64,000 bases of DNA from Hominenteromicrobium mulieris (GTDB lineage Bacteria; Bacillota; Clostridia; Oscillospirales; Acutalibacteraceae), in the NCBI GenBank assembly GCA_021029595.1, contig JAJJOY010000002.1, positions 1 through 64,000 on the forward strand, given 5' to 3'. Positions 43,348-52,231 of this stretch are shown in pieces. The translations under genes and the position numbers were made by a program. The notes below the pieces were generated by a model, which saw only the letters and a program-made list of their open reading frames with translations, ran no database searches and was not told the origin of the DNA. Position 1 is the stretch's first letter. Each line of letters starts with the position of its first letter.

Positions 43348-45042
43348 TCAATCCGCTGTGGAATTGATGGCGCGCGCGGCTTCCGCTGCGCTGATCTCGC
43401 CGCGCAAAACAAGGTTACGGCAATTTTCGCGCATCGTGACAAAGTTAGTCTCCGCTGCTGCCCTTAAAAGCGCATCGTACTTTGCGCCTTCTGTAACCAT
43501 GCGGCGAATGCGCCCGTTGAGCATGAAGATTTCAAAGACGGCACGGCGACCCTTGTAGCCGGTGTGGTAGCACTCCTGACAGCCCTCGCCGCGGTAGAAC
43601 TGCACGTTGGCGTCCTCCGGCAGGCCGAGCATGGCAAGCTCCTCCGCCTCCGGCCTATACGCCTTCTTGCAGTGCGGACAGACCTTGCGCACAAGGCGCT
43701 GGGAAATGACGCCACGCAGCGCGCTGGAAATGAGGTACGGCTCCACGCCGATATCGACCAGGCGGTCGATGGCGGAAACGGCGTCGTTCGTATGCAAAGT
43801 AGAAAGCACCAAATGGCCCGTAATAGCAGCACGAATGGCGATGGCGCCCGTCTCTCCGTCGCGAATCTCACCGACGGAAATGACATCCGGGTCCTGACGC
43901 AAGATGGCGCGCAGTCCTGCCGCAAACGTCATGCCGGTCTTTTCGTTGATCTGGCACTGGTTAACGCCCGGAATGTTGTATTCCACCGGGTCTTCCAGCG
44001 TCATGAGGTTCGTTTCCTCATTTGCAAGCTCCTGCAGCATGGCGCACATCGTCGTGGATTTACCGGAACCGGTCGGGCCCACAATCAAAATCACGCCGCT
44101 GCTGTTTTTGAGCAGCGCGTCATACTTTTGCAGGTCTGTGCCCTCAAGGCCGATGGACTGCTTCGTGATCGTATGCCCGGATTTATCGAGCAAACGCAAA
44201 ACAATCTTTTCGCCGTAGATCGTCGGCATGGACGAGATACGCAGCTCGATCTCGTGGTGACGCACCTGCACCATGGCACGGCCGTCCTGCGGGATCTTAC
44301 GCTCGGAAATATTCATGCCACCCATGATTTTCAGGCGGGAAATAACGTTGCTCTGCAAATTCGCGGGCACGGTCAAAATCTTTCTCAAAATGCCGTCGAT
44401 ACGCATGCGCACCACCATTTCGCCCTCCTGCGGCTCAAGGTGGATGTCGCTCGCGCGCTCCAAAAAGGCGCGCTCAATGACGGAGTTTACAAAGCGGATC
44501 GTCGGCGCGGCAGACGCGTTGCCGGCATCCGTCTGGTTCATCTGCACCGGCACGATATCCGGTGTGGATGTGCCGACCTCTCGCTTCATTTCTTCAATGG
44601 CGCGGGCCGTGCCTTCGCTGCCGTACAATGTGCCGATGGCCTGCTCGGTCGCGCGGCGCGTGGAGATCATCGGCACAACGCGCTTATGCGAAGCGGCCTT
44701 AATCTCTTCCTGCGCAACGAAGTTCAACGGATCGCTCATGGCAACAAAGAGCTCGTCTTTTACAAGCTTTACCGGCACCACATTGTATTTTTTCGCGATG
44801 GCGCGCGGCACAAATTTGGCGAGCTCTAATGGAATAGAGATCGCCGTTAAATCGATGAAATCGACGCCGAGCTGCATTTGCAGTGCTTCAATGAGCTGCC
44901 GTTCCGTGATGATATTACTTTCAATCAGAACGTCGCCGAGACGTTCTTTCTTCTGCTTTTGAATGGTCAGCGCTTCTTCAAGCTGCTCCTGCGTAATGGC
45001 ACCTGCCGCAATCAGCAAATCGCCAAGTCGCATATAAGCCAT
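43348..45042 (-). CDS. pilB: PilB extension ATPase
   Basis: A 564-residue motor that polymerises the pilus. It starts with a GspE/MshEN N-terminal domain (LGDLLIAAGAITQEQLEEAL), which in some homologues binds c-di-GMP. Walker A GPTGSGKSTTMC, Asp box TLEDPVEYNIPG, Walker B ISVGEIRDGETGAIA and a tetra-Cys zinc site (CPHC...CQEC) follow. Whether this MshEN binds c-di-GMP cannot be decided by eye; only its first part is clear. It is the first gene of the pilus operon, with RBS AAAGGGAGG and a promoter about 155 nt upstream. Confidence 0.96.
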   Translation of the reverse strand: MAYMRLGDLLIAAGAITQEQLEEALTIQKQKKERLGDVLIESNIITERQLIEALQMQLGVDFIDLTAISIPLELAKFVPRAIAKKYNVVPVKLVKDELFVAMSDPLNFVAQEEIKAASHKRVVPMISTRRATEQAIGTLYGSEGTARAIEEMKREVGTSTPDIVPVQMNQTDAGNASAAPTIRFVNSVIERAFLERASDIHLEPQEGEMVVRMRIDGILRKILTVPANLQSNVISRLKIMGGMNISERKIPQDGRAMVQVRHHEIELRISSMPTIYGEKIVLRLLDKSGHTITKQSIGLEGTDLQKYDALLKNSSGVILIVGPTGSGKSTTMCAMLQELANEETNLMTLEDPVEYNIPGVNQCQINEKTGMTFAAGLRAILRQDPDVISVGEIRDGETGAIAIRAAITGHLVLSTLHTNDAVSAIDRLVDIGVEPYLISSALRGVISQRLVRKVCPHCKKAYRPEAEELAMLGLPEDANVQFYRGEGCQECYHTGYKGRRAVFEIFMLNGRIRRMVTEGAKYDALLRAAAETNFVTMRENCRNLVLRGEISAAEAARAINSTAD

Positions 45043-45196
45043 GGAACGTCCTCCCTTTCTAAACCGAGCTTCGTATTTCGTATATTTATGCTGCTTTTCG
45101 CATAATCGAGCAGTTTTATAGGCTTAAAATGCGAAAGCCGCGTCCAAAATTCTCATTTTCTGCATAAAGCACCAGAATTGCAAAATTCGCGCTAAT
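45043..45196 (-). promoter_or_regulatory. 5' leader of the pilus operon
   Basis: About 150 nt between the inferred start site (near 45190) and pilB. It can fold a CTGCT/AGCAG hairpin and other weak stems. I searched by eye for a c-di-GMP-I riboswitch core and found none, and could not assign a class. A long leader ahead of a pilus operon next to a c-di-GMP enzyme is still worth structure prediction. Confidence 0.4.
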
Positions 45197-45225
45197 ATTT
45201 TATCATATCAACACTATGATTTCAA
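45197..45225 (-). promoter_or_regulatory. Promoter of the pilus operon (pilB)
   Basis: TTGAAA (45220-45225), 17-bp spacer ending in ATGA, TAAAAT (45197-45202) on the minus strand. The extended -10 block equals that of the c-di-GMP gene promoter (28171-28199). Confidence 0.65.
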
Positions 45226-45333
45226 CCTTCACGTGGAGAAAATTCCCACAGGAATTCATCCTATTTTCAGAATCAATTTATGGAATTTCCGCACATTGGT
45301 GTTTTGGTAGGAACAGGCACACTGCAGCCCATA

Positions 45334-45374
45334 AAAAGACGGCGGCGCAACCGCTTTTAAAGGCACGCCGCCGT
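45334..45374 (-). terminator. Terminator of the SBP-hybrid kinase operon
   Basis: ACGGCGGCG/CGCCGCCGT stem followed by CTTTTT on the minus strand, 11 nt past the kinase stop codon. It separates the sensor operon from the pilus operon. Confidence 0.75.
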
Positions 45375-45384
45375 TTTATGGCTT

Positions 45385-47961
45385 TTATCGGCTATTTTTC
45401 TTGCAATATTTGCGCACCGCTTTTGTGATCTTTTCAAGGTCGAGCGGCTTTGTGAGGTGCTCGTTCATACCGGCTTTGCGGCTGCGGGCGGCGTCGTCGG
45501 AAAACGCGTTTGCCGTCATGGCGAAGATCGGCACGGTCTCCGAATCCGGGCGGTCGAGCGCGCGGATTTTCTCCGCCGCCTCCAAACCGTTCATCACGGG
45601 CATCATGATGTCCATTAAGATGAGATCATACGTACCCGGGGCCGAGGCGTTGAATTTCTCCAGGCCCTCTGCGCCGTTCCATGCTTTTGTGACCTCGGCG
45701 CCACTGTCCTCAAGCAGGAACGCCGCAATCTCCATGTTCACTTCGTTATCCTCCACAAGCAGCACATGCAGCCCGCGGAACACGGTGGTATCGATCTCTT
45801 CCTCCGGCTTTTCAGCATCAAATGGCGCAGGGTCGAGCTTCAGCGGAATCTCCGTGATGAATGTGGTGCCCACGCCCTTTTCGCTGACCACGGTGACGGT
45901 GCCGCCCATGGCATCCACGAGTTTTTTCACGATGGAAAGGCCGAGCCCCGTACCCTGATACGTAGTGCGTGCACCGGAATTTTCCTGCGAGAACGGCTCA
46001 AACATATGCTTTTGGTATTCTTCGCTCATGCCGCAGCCGTTATCTTCACAGATAAAGCGGTAGCGAACGGTGTTCTCTGTTTGTGAAACGATGCTGCACG
46101 TAGCATGTACATAGCCGCCGGCTCTGCCATACTTGATGGCGTTGCCGCCGATGTTTTGAAAGATCTGTCTTAAATGCAGCGGGCTGCCGATGACATGCTT
46201 TTCGCGCTTATCTTCCATTGTGATGGTATACGTAATACCGCGCGCCTGCGCTTGCGTGGAGAGCAGCGTGCCCACATCGTGCAGCAGCTCGTTCAAATTG
46301 AACGGCACTTCCTCAAGCTGCATTTCGCCGGATTCCAGCTTGCTCATATCGAGCACATCGTTTACAAGCTCTAAAAGAAAATCTGAAGACCGCATAATTT
46401 TTTCGCGGCATTCCGCCTGCTTTTTCGCGTCATTCGGGAAACGGTCGGCAATCTGTACCATGCCGCGGATGCCGTTGATCGGCGTGCGGATGTCATGGCT
46501 CATGCGGCGCAGAAAATCCGTTTTGGCGGCGTTTGCAAGGGTAGCTTCCTCTGCTGCGCGGCGCAGGTTTTCCTGATATTCCATATCGCGCTCCTTTTGC
46601 TTCGAAACATCGCGGAACAAAAGCATGAGTGAGCTCGGCTTTTCCCGGTGCGTAAAGCGGCGCTGCGGCACAAGAAGCAGCTGGTACCACTTGCCCTCCA
46701 CATTTTCCATTGTGAAGCCGTCAAAAGCCTTGCCCTCTAAGCGCTGCTGAGCGGTATCGAGGTCCGTAAACGCACGGAATTCCTCCCGGTACGCCTCGGC
46801 TACGCACTCGGTGTTAAACTTTTCCAGCATGGCTTTTGCGCTTAAAACACCGTTTGTGATTGCTTTCATGCGCTCACTCTGCACAATGGGCTCCCATGTA
46901 TCATCCTGCGGGTGAATGAGCAGGTTTGACAGGTAAATGCTCGAAATGGCGCTGACAAGGTGGTATTCTTTTTCCATACGCAGCAGACGGCGCTTTTTAC
47001 TGTACTGCCGCCAAATAAGGTACCCCATGCCGCAAAACAGATAGATTGCCGTAAACAGCAGCATCCAACCGCGGCGACTTGCGTAGACTACGCGACTCGG
47101 GAAAAAGGCATACAAATAATAATCTCTGTACTGGGTGAACATACCGTACCATGTGCCGTTGTCGTTTTTTAATTGCAGCAATGTGTCCGGTATAAGTTGC
47201 TCCCCTCCAACGAGCACGTCAGCAATAGGATAATACTGCACAAGCGTGTTCTCCAGCTGCTCGCAATTCGTGCTGATAACGCGCATGCCGTCCGTGATGA
47301 CGACGGTCACATCCTGCCGGAACATTTCAGCATCCAGCATATTGGAGAGAGAAAGCTCATTTTTATCGTTTTGAAAGCGCGTGATATCCGTATAGCAAAT
47401 AACGAGGCCCGGTTTATCCTGCCGTGCGGAAATGGCGTAGTTATACGTATTGTCGTTTAAACAGATCTGGTCGGCATAGGTTTTCTGCGGATAGTGCAAA
47501 ATATCCGCCGCATTTTTGTCCCCTATTATCTGGCTGAGCAGCAGACTTTCATCCTTGCCCGCTTTGTCGTAATGGGCCAGCACGGAGAAATTTTCATCCA
47601 AAACAAAAATGCCGGTCAAATACTGAAATTTCGCATAGCGCTGTAAGCGATTTTCGTTTAAAAGCGCATCTTCTTCGTAACGGTATGCCGTCAGTGTTTT
47701 GACTTTGGTCAAAACATCCTGCAGCGCTTCGGTGGTATTGGCCAAGCGGTAGTTGTCGTACTTGCGGCAGTTCGTCTGCATAAAAGCGAGTACGTCCTCA
47801 ACATCCGCTTTCGCCTTGTTCTGTTCATACTGTGTTACGCCTGCAAATACCGGCAGCAGCACAACAAAGCCGAGAAGAAGCGTGACAATCCACCGCATGA
47901 CCGTTTCCATGCTCGGCTTATGGAGCTTCGGTTTTGTTTTTCCCTTGAACTTCGGCATCAT
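45385..47961 (-). CDS. Membrane hybrid sensor histidine kinase coupled to a binding lipoprotein
   Basis: An 858-residue kinase with membrane helices at about 22-42 and 299-317. They enclose an extracellular domain of about 255 residues that looks Cache-like (…LTGIFVLDENFSVLAHYDKAG). A PAS-like region, HisKA (RRMSHDIRTPINGIRGM, His489), HATPase (GGNAIKYG, DNGCGM, GTGLGLSI) and a receiver (VEDNE, Asp784 in ILMDIMMP, TKP) follow. There is no Hpt domain. Its start overlaps the stop of the solute-binding lipoprotein gene by ATGA, so both are made together. The lipoprotein probably presents a ligand to the Cache-like domain. The free Hpt at 25225 is the nearest possible relay partner. Confidence 0.93.
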   Translation of the reverse strand: MMPKFKGKTKPKLHKPSMETVMRWIVTLLLGFVVLLPVFAGVTQYEQNKAKADVEDVLAFMQTNCRKYDNYRLANTTEALQDVLTKVKTLTAYRYEEDALLNENRLQRYAKFQYLTGIFVLDENFSVLAHYDKAGKDESLLLSQIIGDKNAADILHYPQKTYADQICLNDNTYNYAISARQDKPGLVICYTDITRFQNDKNELSLSNMLDAEMFRQDVTVVITDGMRVISTNCEQLENTLVQYYPIADVLVGGEQLIPDTLLQLKNDNGTWYGMFTQYRDYYLYAFFPSRVVYASRRGWMLLFTAIYLFCGMGYLIWRQYSKKRRLLRMEKEYHLVSAISSIYLSNLLIHPQDDTWEPIVQSERMKAITNGVLSAKAMLEKFNTECVAEAYREEFRAFTDLDTAQQRLEGKAFDGFTMENVEGKWYQLLLVPQRRFTHREKPSSLMLLFRDVSKQKERDMEYQENLRRAAEEATLANAAKTDFLRRMSHDIRTPINGIRGMVQIADRFPNDAKKQAECREKIMRSSDFLLELVNDVLDMSKLESGEMQLEEVPFNLNELLHDVGTLLSTQAQARGITYTITMEDKREKHVIGSPLHLRQIFQNIGGNAIKYGRAGGYVHATCSIVSQTENTVRYRFICEDNGCGMSEEYQKHMFEPFSQENSGARTTYQGTGLGLSIVKKLVDAMGGTVTVVSEKGVGTTFITEIPLKLDPAPFDAEKPEEEIDTTVFRGLHVLLVEDNEVNMEIAAFLLEDSGAEVTKAWNGAEGLEKFNASAPGTYDLILMDIMMPVMNGLEAAEKIRALDRPDSETVPIFAMTANAFSDDAARSRKAGMNEHLTKPLDLEKITKAVRKYCKKNSR

Positions 47962-48758
47962 TCGGTACCTCCGTTCACGCTTTTTTCGGCATCTAACCCA
48001 TATTTTTTCACAATAGCGGCCATTGTGCCGTCTTCGCGCATTTCAAGCAGCGTCTGCGTCAGCTTTTCCGCCAGTACTGCATCGCCGTCCGGTTTAAATG
48101 CCACGCCCACGGCGTCGCTGTACATGTTCATGTTGAGGTAGCGGTAGCCGTCCGGGTATTCGTCCGTATATAATCTCAGCGAGCTTTCATGCCCGATGGC
48201 CGCATCCGCATAGCCCTTGCGCAGCGAAGTAAACACCTCGCCCATCGTGCTGAATGTGGAAAGGTCCGTAATCTCCGGCAAATTCGGGTTCAGCCCTTTT
48301 AAAATGATCTCCTCGCTTATAGAGCCGGCCTGCACCGCCACGCACTTTCCGGCAAGGTCTTCAAGTGTTTCAATCTCGCTGTCCGCCGGCACCACGACCA
48401 CGCGCTGCGTGTACATATACGGCCCTGCCCAAATAAACTTATCTTCGTTGCCTTCCATCGTCAGGCAACACCAAAGGCAATCCACATAGTCTTCATTCAA
48501 AAGCTCAAAGCCCTTGTCGATATCGAGCTCCACGAAGATCGGCTCATACCCGATACGCGCACAGGCTTCCTCGGCAATCTCCACGTCGATGCCGGTATAG
48601 TGGCCGCCGATATTGCGGTAAAAATACGGCGCATACGTTGTGCCGCCGATACGTATTTTCGGTTTTTCCGTCTCCGGTTGCTGTGCCGTATCGCTGCATG
48701 CGCAAAGCAGCGCCATAAGCGTGGCAAAAAGCAAAAGGATCCAAGCCTTTTTTCGCAT
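47958..48758 (-). CDS. Solute-binding lipoprotein (family 3 type) partnered with a histidine kinase
   Basis: A 266-residue lipoprotein with signal MRKKAWILLLFATLMALLCA and lipidated Cys about 21. A family-3 (amino-acid-type) periplasmic-binding fold follows, with IRIGGTTYAPYFYRN, YTGIDVEIAEEACARIGYEP, LTMEGNEDKFIWAGPYM and VAVQAGSISEEIIL. No ABC permease or ATPase is nearby. Instead the gene overlaps a hybrid kinase by 4 bp, so it most likely acts as the ligand receptor of that sensor. The ligand, perhaps an amino acid or dipeptide, is not known. RBS AGAGGA before the ATG. Confidence 0.9.
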   Translation of the reverse strand: MRKKAWILLLFATLMALLCACSDTAQQPETEKPKIRIGGTTYAPYFYRNIGGHYTGIDVEIAEEACARIGYEPIFVELDIDKGFELLNEDYVDCLWCCLTMEGNEDKFIWAGPYMYTQRVVVVPADSEIETLEDLAGKCVAVQAGSISEEIILKGLNPNLPEITDLSTFSTMGEVFTSLRKGYADAAIGHESSLRLYTDEYPDGYRYLNMNMYSDAVGVAFKPDGDAVLAEKLTQTLLEMREDGTMAAIVKKYGLDAEKSVNGGTE

Positions 48759-48872
48759 ATTTTTTCCTCTGTTTTCTATGTGATGTGATTTGAATACGGC
48801 ACTCCAAAACCGCTGTTTTTCGGGGCTGAGCCACCGTTGCTTTTCTCAAAATACGCTCTGCTTTATAGATTT

Positions 48873-48901
48873 AGTATAGCGTACTTTCCGCTGATTTTCA
48901 A
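48873..48901 (-). promoter_or_regulatory. Promoter of the SBP-kinase operon
   Basis: TTGAAA (48896-48901), 17-bp spacer, TATACT (48873-48878) on the minus strand, in the divergent gap with the mannosidase gene. Confidence 0.65.
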
Positions 48902-49013
48902 TTATTTTTTGTGTTCTGTGCATAAATAACTTGTTTTTCTGCATTTTCGACGCGACGTGTGCGTAAAGACAATTCCAATGTGTGAAAAGCCGAAAGAATT
49001 TGTACATTTTATC

Positions 49014-49042
49014 TTGTTCTCTGTGCCTTATTATGCTAAAAT
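49014..49042 (+). promoter_or_regulatory. Promoter of the alpha-mannosidase gene
   Basis: TTGTTC (49014-49019), 17-bp spacer ending ATGC, TAAAAT (49037-49042), 60 bp before the ATG. The divergent promoters are 112 bp apart; the rest of the 48759-49102 gap shows no gene. Confidence 0.55.
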
Positions 49043-49102
49043 CAAGTCAAAAGCACCAATCTTTACGAGACCCCAAACCGCTATAGAAAAGGAGTTGCAA
49101 CT

Positions 49103-52100
49103 ATGAGGTATCTCGCTAAACGTGTGGAGCGCATTTGTGATGAGCTTTACCGTCTACGCATCGTGCAGCGCATTCCGCTGACCGACCTTATCTGCAAAAA
49201 GGGCACGTATATCCGCCCCGAAGCAGCAGATGCCGCTACGCCGCCGTGGACGTCGTTTGACAGCCGCACCATGCACTGGTACGGCCCGGACGAGCACTAT
49301 TGGTTCCGCACGGAATTCACCGTGCCGAAAGCGATTAACGGCAAGGCAATGTGGCTGAATGTGCGCACGCAGATCGAAGGGGACGACGGCAAAAACCCGC
49401 AGTTTTTGCTGTTTGTGAACAACGTGCCCGTGCAGGGCATGGACATGAATCACCGTGACGTGCTGCTTTTCCCGAAAGCGATTTCCGGCGAAAAGCTTGT
49501 GTTCGACTTGCAAGCGTACACCGGCACCATCCACAACGAATTCAATCTCTTTATAGAAATTCAGGAGATTGACCCGGAGATTGAAGCGCTGTATTATGAC
49601 TTGAAAGTGCCGGTCGAGGCGTTTTCGCGCATGGAAAAGGAAGACCGAAACCGCATGCTGCTGGAAAACGCGCTGAACGAAGGCATAAACCTGCTCGACC
49701 TGCGCACGCCATACAGCGAGGATTTTTACGCTTCCGTGCGCGCGGCTTCCGCATATCTAAAAAAAGCGGTCTACACCGACCTTGCGGGACACAACGACGT
49801 GATTGCGAGCTGCATCGGCCACACGCACATCGACGTGGCATGGCTGTGGACGGTCGCCCAGACGCGTGAAAAGACCGCGCGCAGCTTTGCGACGGTTTTG
49901 AAGCTTATGGACGAATACCCGAATTATCACTTCATGTCCAGTCAGCCGCAGCTTTATTATTTCTTAAAAGAGCGTTACCCGGAGCTGTATGCGCGCCTGA
50001 AAGAGCGCGTGAAGGAAAAGCGTTGGGAGCCGGAGGGCGGCATGTGGCTGGAAGCCGACTGCAACCTGACGAGCGGCGAAAGCCTTGTGCGCCAGTTCAT
50101 TCACGGCAAGCGCTTCTTCCGCGAGGAATTCGGCGTGGATAACCGCATTTTGTGGCTGCCGGACGTGTTCGGCTACTCCGGCGCGCTGCCGCAGATCATG
50201 AAAAAGAGCGGCATCGATTACTTTATGACGACGAAGCTTTCGTGGAACCAGTTCAACGAAGTGCCGTTCGATACATTCGAGTGGCGCGGCATTGACGGCA
50301 GCGAAGTGCTGACGCATTTCATCACTACGCTCAGCATCGGCCAGAACGTGCAGAACTTCTTCACCACCTACAACGGCATGCTGCACCCGGATGCCATTAT
50401 GGGCGGCTGGGAGCGCTACCAAAACAAAGACATCAACAACGATATTCTCATCGCTTACGGCTACGGTGACGGCGGCGGCGGCCCGACCCGCGATATGCTG
50501 GAGACGAGCAAGCGCATGGAAAAAGGCGTTTTGGGCATCCCAAAGGTGCGACAGGTCTTCGCGCGGCAGTATTTTGACGAGCTGAACGAGCGCGTAAAAG
50601 ACAGCAAACGTCTGCCCACGTGGGAGGGTGAGCTCTACTTCGAGTATCACCGCGGCACGTACACCTCCATGGCGCGCAACAAGCGCGGCAACCGCAAAAC
50701 AGAGCTGGGACTCATGGACTTGGAGCTTTTGAGCGTACTGGCAGCACCGCAGCTCCCCTACCCCGCGGAAGCGCTCGACAGCCTGTGGAAAAACACGCTT
50801 TTGAATCAATTCCATGATATTCTGCCCGGCACCGCCATTCATGAGGTCTACGAGCAGACGAAAAAGGAATACGACGCGATGGCGGAGACGATCTCTGCGC
50901 TTTCTGCCGACCGCATGCAAGTGCTTGCGCCGCAGGGAGAAGGCATCACGGTGTTCAATACGACGGGTAAAACGCGCAATGATATCGTTGTACTTGAAAA
51001 TTGCACCGCAAATGCACTTTCCGACGGCAAAAATACTTATCCCGTGCAGCAGACCGAAAACGGTGCTGTGGCGTTCCTGCCCGACTTGCCGCCGAAGGGC
51101 TACAAGTGCTTTGCGCCGGTCGAAGCAAGCAGCTTTGAAAACCCGCTGCACATTGCCGGCAGCACGATCACGACGCCGTTCTACACGGTTGAATTTGATG
51201 AAAACGGGCTCATCACGCGCCTTTATGACCGCAAAAACGACCGCGAGACCGTACAGCCCGGCAAATATGCGAACCTGATGCGCATGTACGAGGACAAGCC
51301 GATGCACTACGACAACTGGGACATCGACTGCTACTATACGGAGAAATTCTGGGACGTCACCGACGTGCAGCACATGGAATGGACGGAACGCGGCCCCGTG
51401 CGCGCAACTCTCGAGATTGAGCGCAAGGTCAGCCGTTCGGTCATCTGCCAGAAAATTCACTTCTACGCCGCGTGCCCGCGCATCGACTTTGAGACGACGG
51501 TCGACTGGAAAGAGCACCAGCACCTCCTGAAAGCCCACTTCCCGATGGACGTACACACGGACGAAGCAACATTTGAGATTCAGTTCGGCAATGTGACGCG
51601 CAAAACACATCAGAACACGAGCTGGGATCAGGCACGCTTTGAGAGCTGCGGCCAAAAGTGGATCGATGTTTCCGAGGGTCACTACGGCATCAGCCTGTTA
51701 AACGACTGCAAATACGGTCACTCCGTGCACAACGGCGAAATGGCGCTGACGCTCATCAAATCCGGCACAGAGCCGAACCCTGTCGCCGATCAGGAGATGC
51801 ACGTATTCACCTACGCGCTCTACCCGCACGCCGAAACATGGCGCAGCGCGGAGACCGTAGCGCAGGCGTACTTCCTGAATCAGCCTGTGCGCGCCACCGC
51901 AGGCGGCACAGCAGGCGAAGCGTACTCTCTCGCGAGTGCGGACGCAAAAAACGTCATTTTGGAAACCGTCAAGCAGGCGGAAGACGGCGACGGCGTGATC
52001 GTGCGTCTGTACGAATGTGAAAACGCCCGCACAACGACAAAACTGCATTGGAACCGCCCCATCGCTTCCGTTACGGAGTGTGACTTGCAGGAGAATGCGC

Positions 52101-52180
52101 TCACGGATGTCCCGGTCGAAGGCGGTACATTCAAATTCACCATCAAGCCGTATGAGATCAAGACGTTCCGCATCCGTTAA
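49103..52180 (+). CDS. Alpha-mannosidase, GH38 family
   Basis: A 1025-residue glycoside hydrolase that releases alpha-linked mannose. After an N-terminal domain (about 1-235), the GH38 catalytic domain begins with the zinc motif GHTHIDVAWLW (240-249). FMSSQPQLYYFLKERYPELY and EGGMWLEADCNL follow, with the nucleophile Asp354 in WLPDVFGYSG. Middle and C-terminal beta domains complete the typical length of about 1000 residues for bacterial and fungal (class II) enzymes. There is no signal peptide, so it acts inside the cell on imported mannosides or glycans. Single gene, RBS AAAGGAG. Confidence 0.95.
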   Translation: MRYLAKRVERICDELYRLRIVQRIPLTDLICKKGTYIRPEAADAATPPWTSFDSRTMHWYGPDEHYWFRTEFTVPKAINGKAMWLNVRTQIEGDDGKNPQFLLFVNNVPVQGMDMNHRDVLLFPKAISGEKLVFDLQAYTGTIHNEFNLFIEIQEIDPEIEALYYDLKVPVEAFSRMEKEDRNRMLLENALNEGINLLDLRTPYSEDFYASVRAASAYLKKAVYTDLAGHNDVIASCIGHTHIDVAWLWTVAQTREKTARSFATVLKLMDEYPNYHFMSSQPQLYYFLKERYPELYARLKERVKEKRWEPEGGMWLEADCNLTSGESLVRQFIHGKRFFREEFGVDNRILWLPDVFGYSGALPQIMKKSGIDYFMTTKLSWNQFNEVPFDTFEWRGIDGSEVLTHFITTLSIGQNVQNFFTTYNGMLHPDAIMGGWERYQNKDINNDILIAYGYGDGGGGPTRDMLETSKRMEKGVLGIPKVRQVFARQYFDELNERVKDSKRLPTWEGELYFEYHRGTYTSMARNKRGNRKTELGLMDLELLSVLAAPQLPYPAEALDSLWKNTLLNQFHDILPGTAIHEVYEQTKKEYDAMAETISALSADRMQVLAPQGEGITVFNTTGKTRNDIVVLENCTANALSDGKNTYPVQQTENGAVAFLPDLPPKGYKCFAPVEASSFENPLHIAGSTITTPFYTVEFDENGLITRLYDRKNDRETVQPGKYANLMRMYEDKPMHYDNWDIDCYYTEKFWDVTDVQHMEWTERGPVRATLEIERKVSRSVICQKIHFYAACPRIDFETTVDWKEHQHLLKAHFPMDVHTDEATFEIQFGNVTRKTHQNTSWDQARFESCGQKWIDVSEGHYGISLLNDCKYGHSVHNGEMALTLIKSGTEPNPVADQEMHVFTYALYPHAETWRSAETVAQAYFLNQPVRATAGGTAGEAYSLASADAKNVILETVKQAEDGDGVIVRLYECENARTTTKLHWNRPIASVTECDLQENALTDVPVEGGTFKFTIKPYEIKTFRIR

Positions 52181-52192
52181 TCAAAAATAAAG

Positions 52193-52231
52193 CACCGGCG
52201 GCTGTACCCGAGTTGGGCGCAGCCGCCGGCT
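52193..52231. terminator. Bidirectional terminator between the mannosidase and nucleotidyltransferase genes
   Basis: A 10-bp perfect stem CCGGCGGCTG/CAGCCGCCGG has A-rich sequence on its left and TTATTTTAT on its right, so it can end both convergent transcripts. Confidence 0.75.

Noticed and set aside
45043-45196. c-di-GMP riboswitch in the pilB leader
   Set aside because: Expected by analogy with other clostridial pilus operons, but no class I core sequence is seen and I could not recognise a class II fold by eye.
23217-48758. Reading the whole block as a type II secretion or competence (Com) system instead of a type IV pilus
   Set aside because: PilT with the AIKNLIRE signature, PilM and the PilN/PilO-like pair indicate a type IVa-like pilus; no comGC-type compact operon and no outer-membrane secretin are present.
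49964-51682. 572-codon minus-strand frame opposite the alpha-mannosidase gene
   Set aside because: Shadow frame of a well-supported GH38 gene; His/Arg/Val-rich composition and no start signals.
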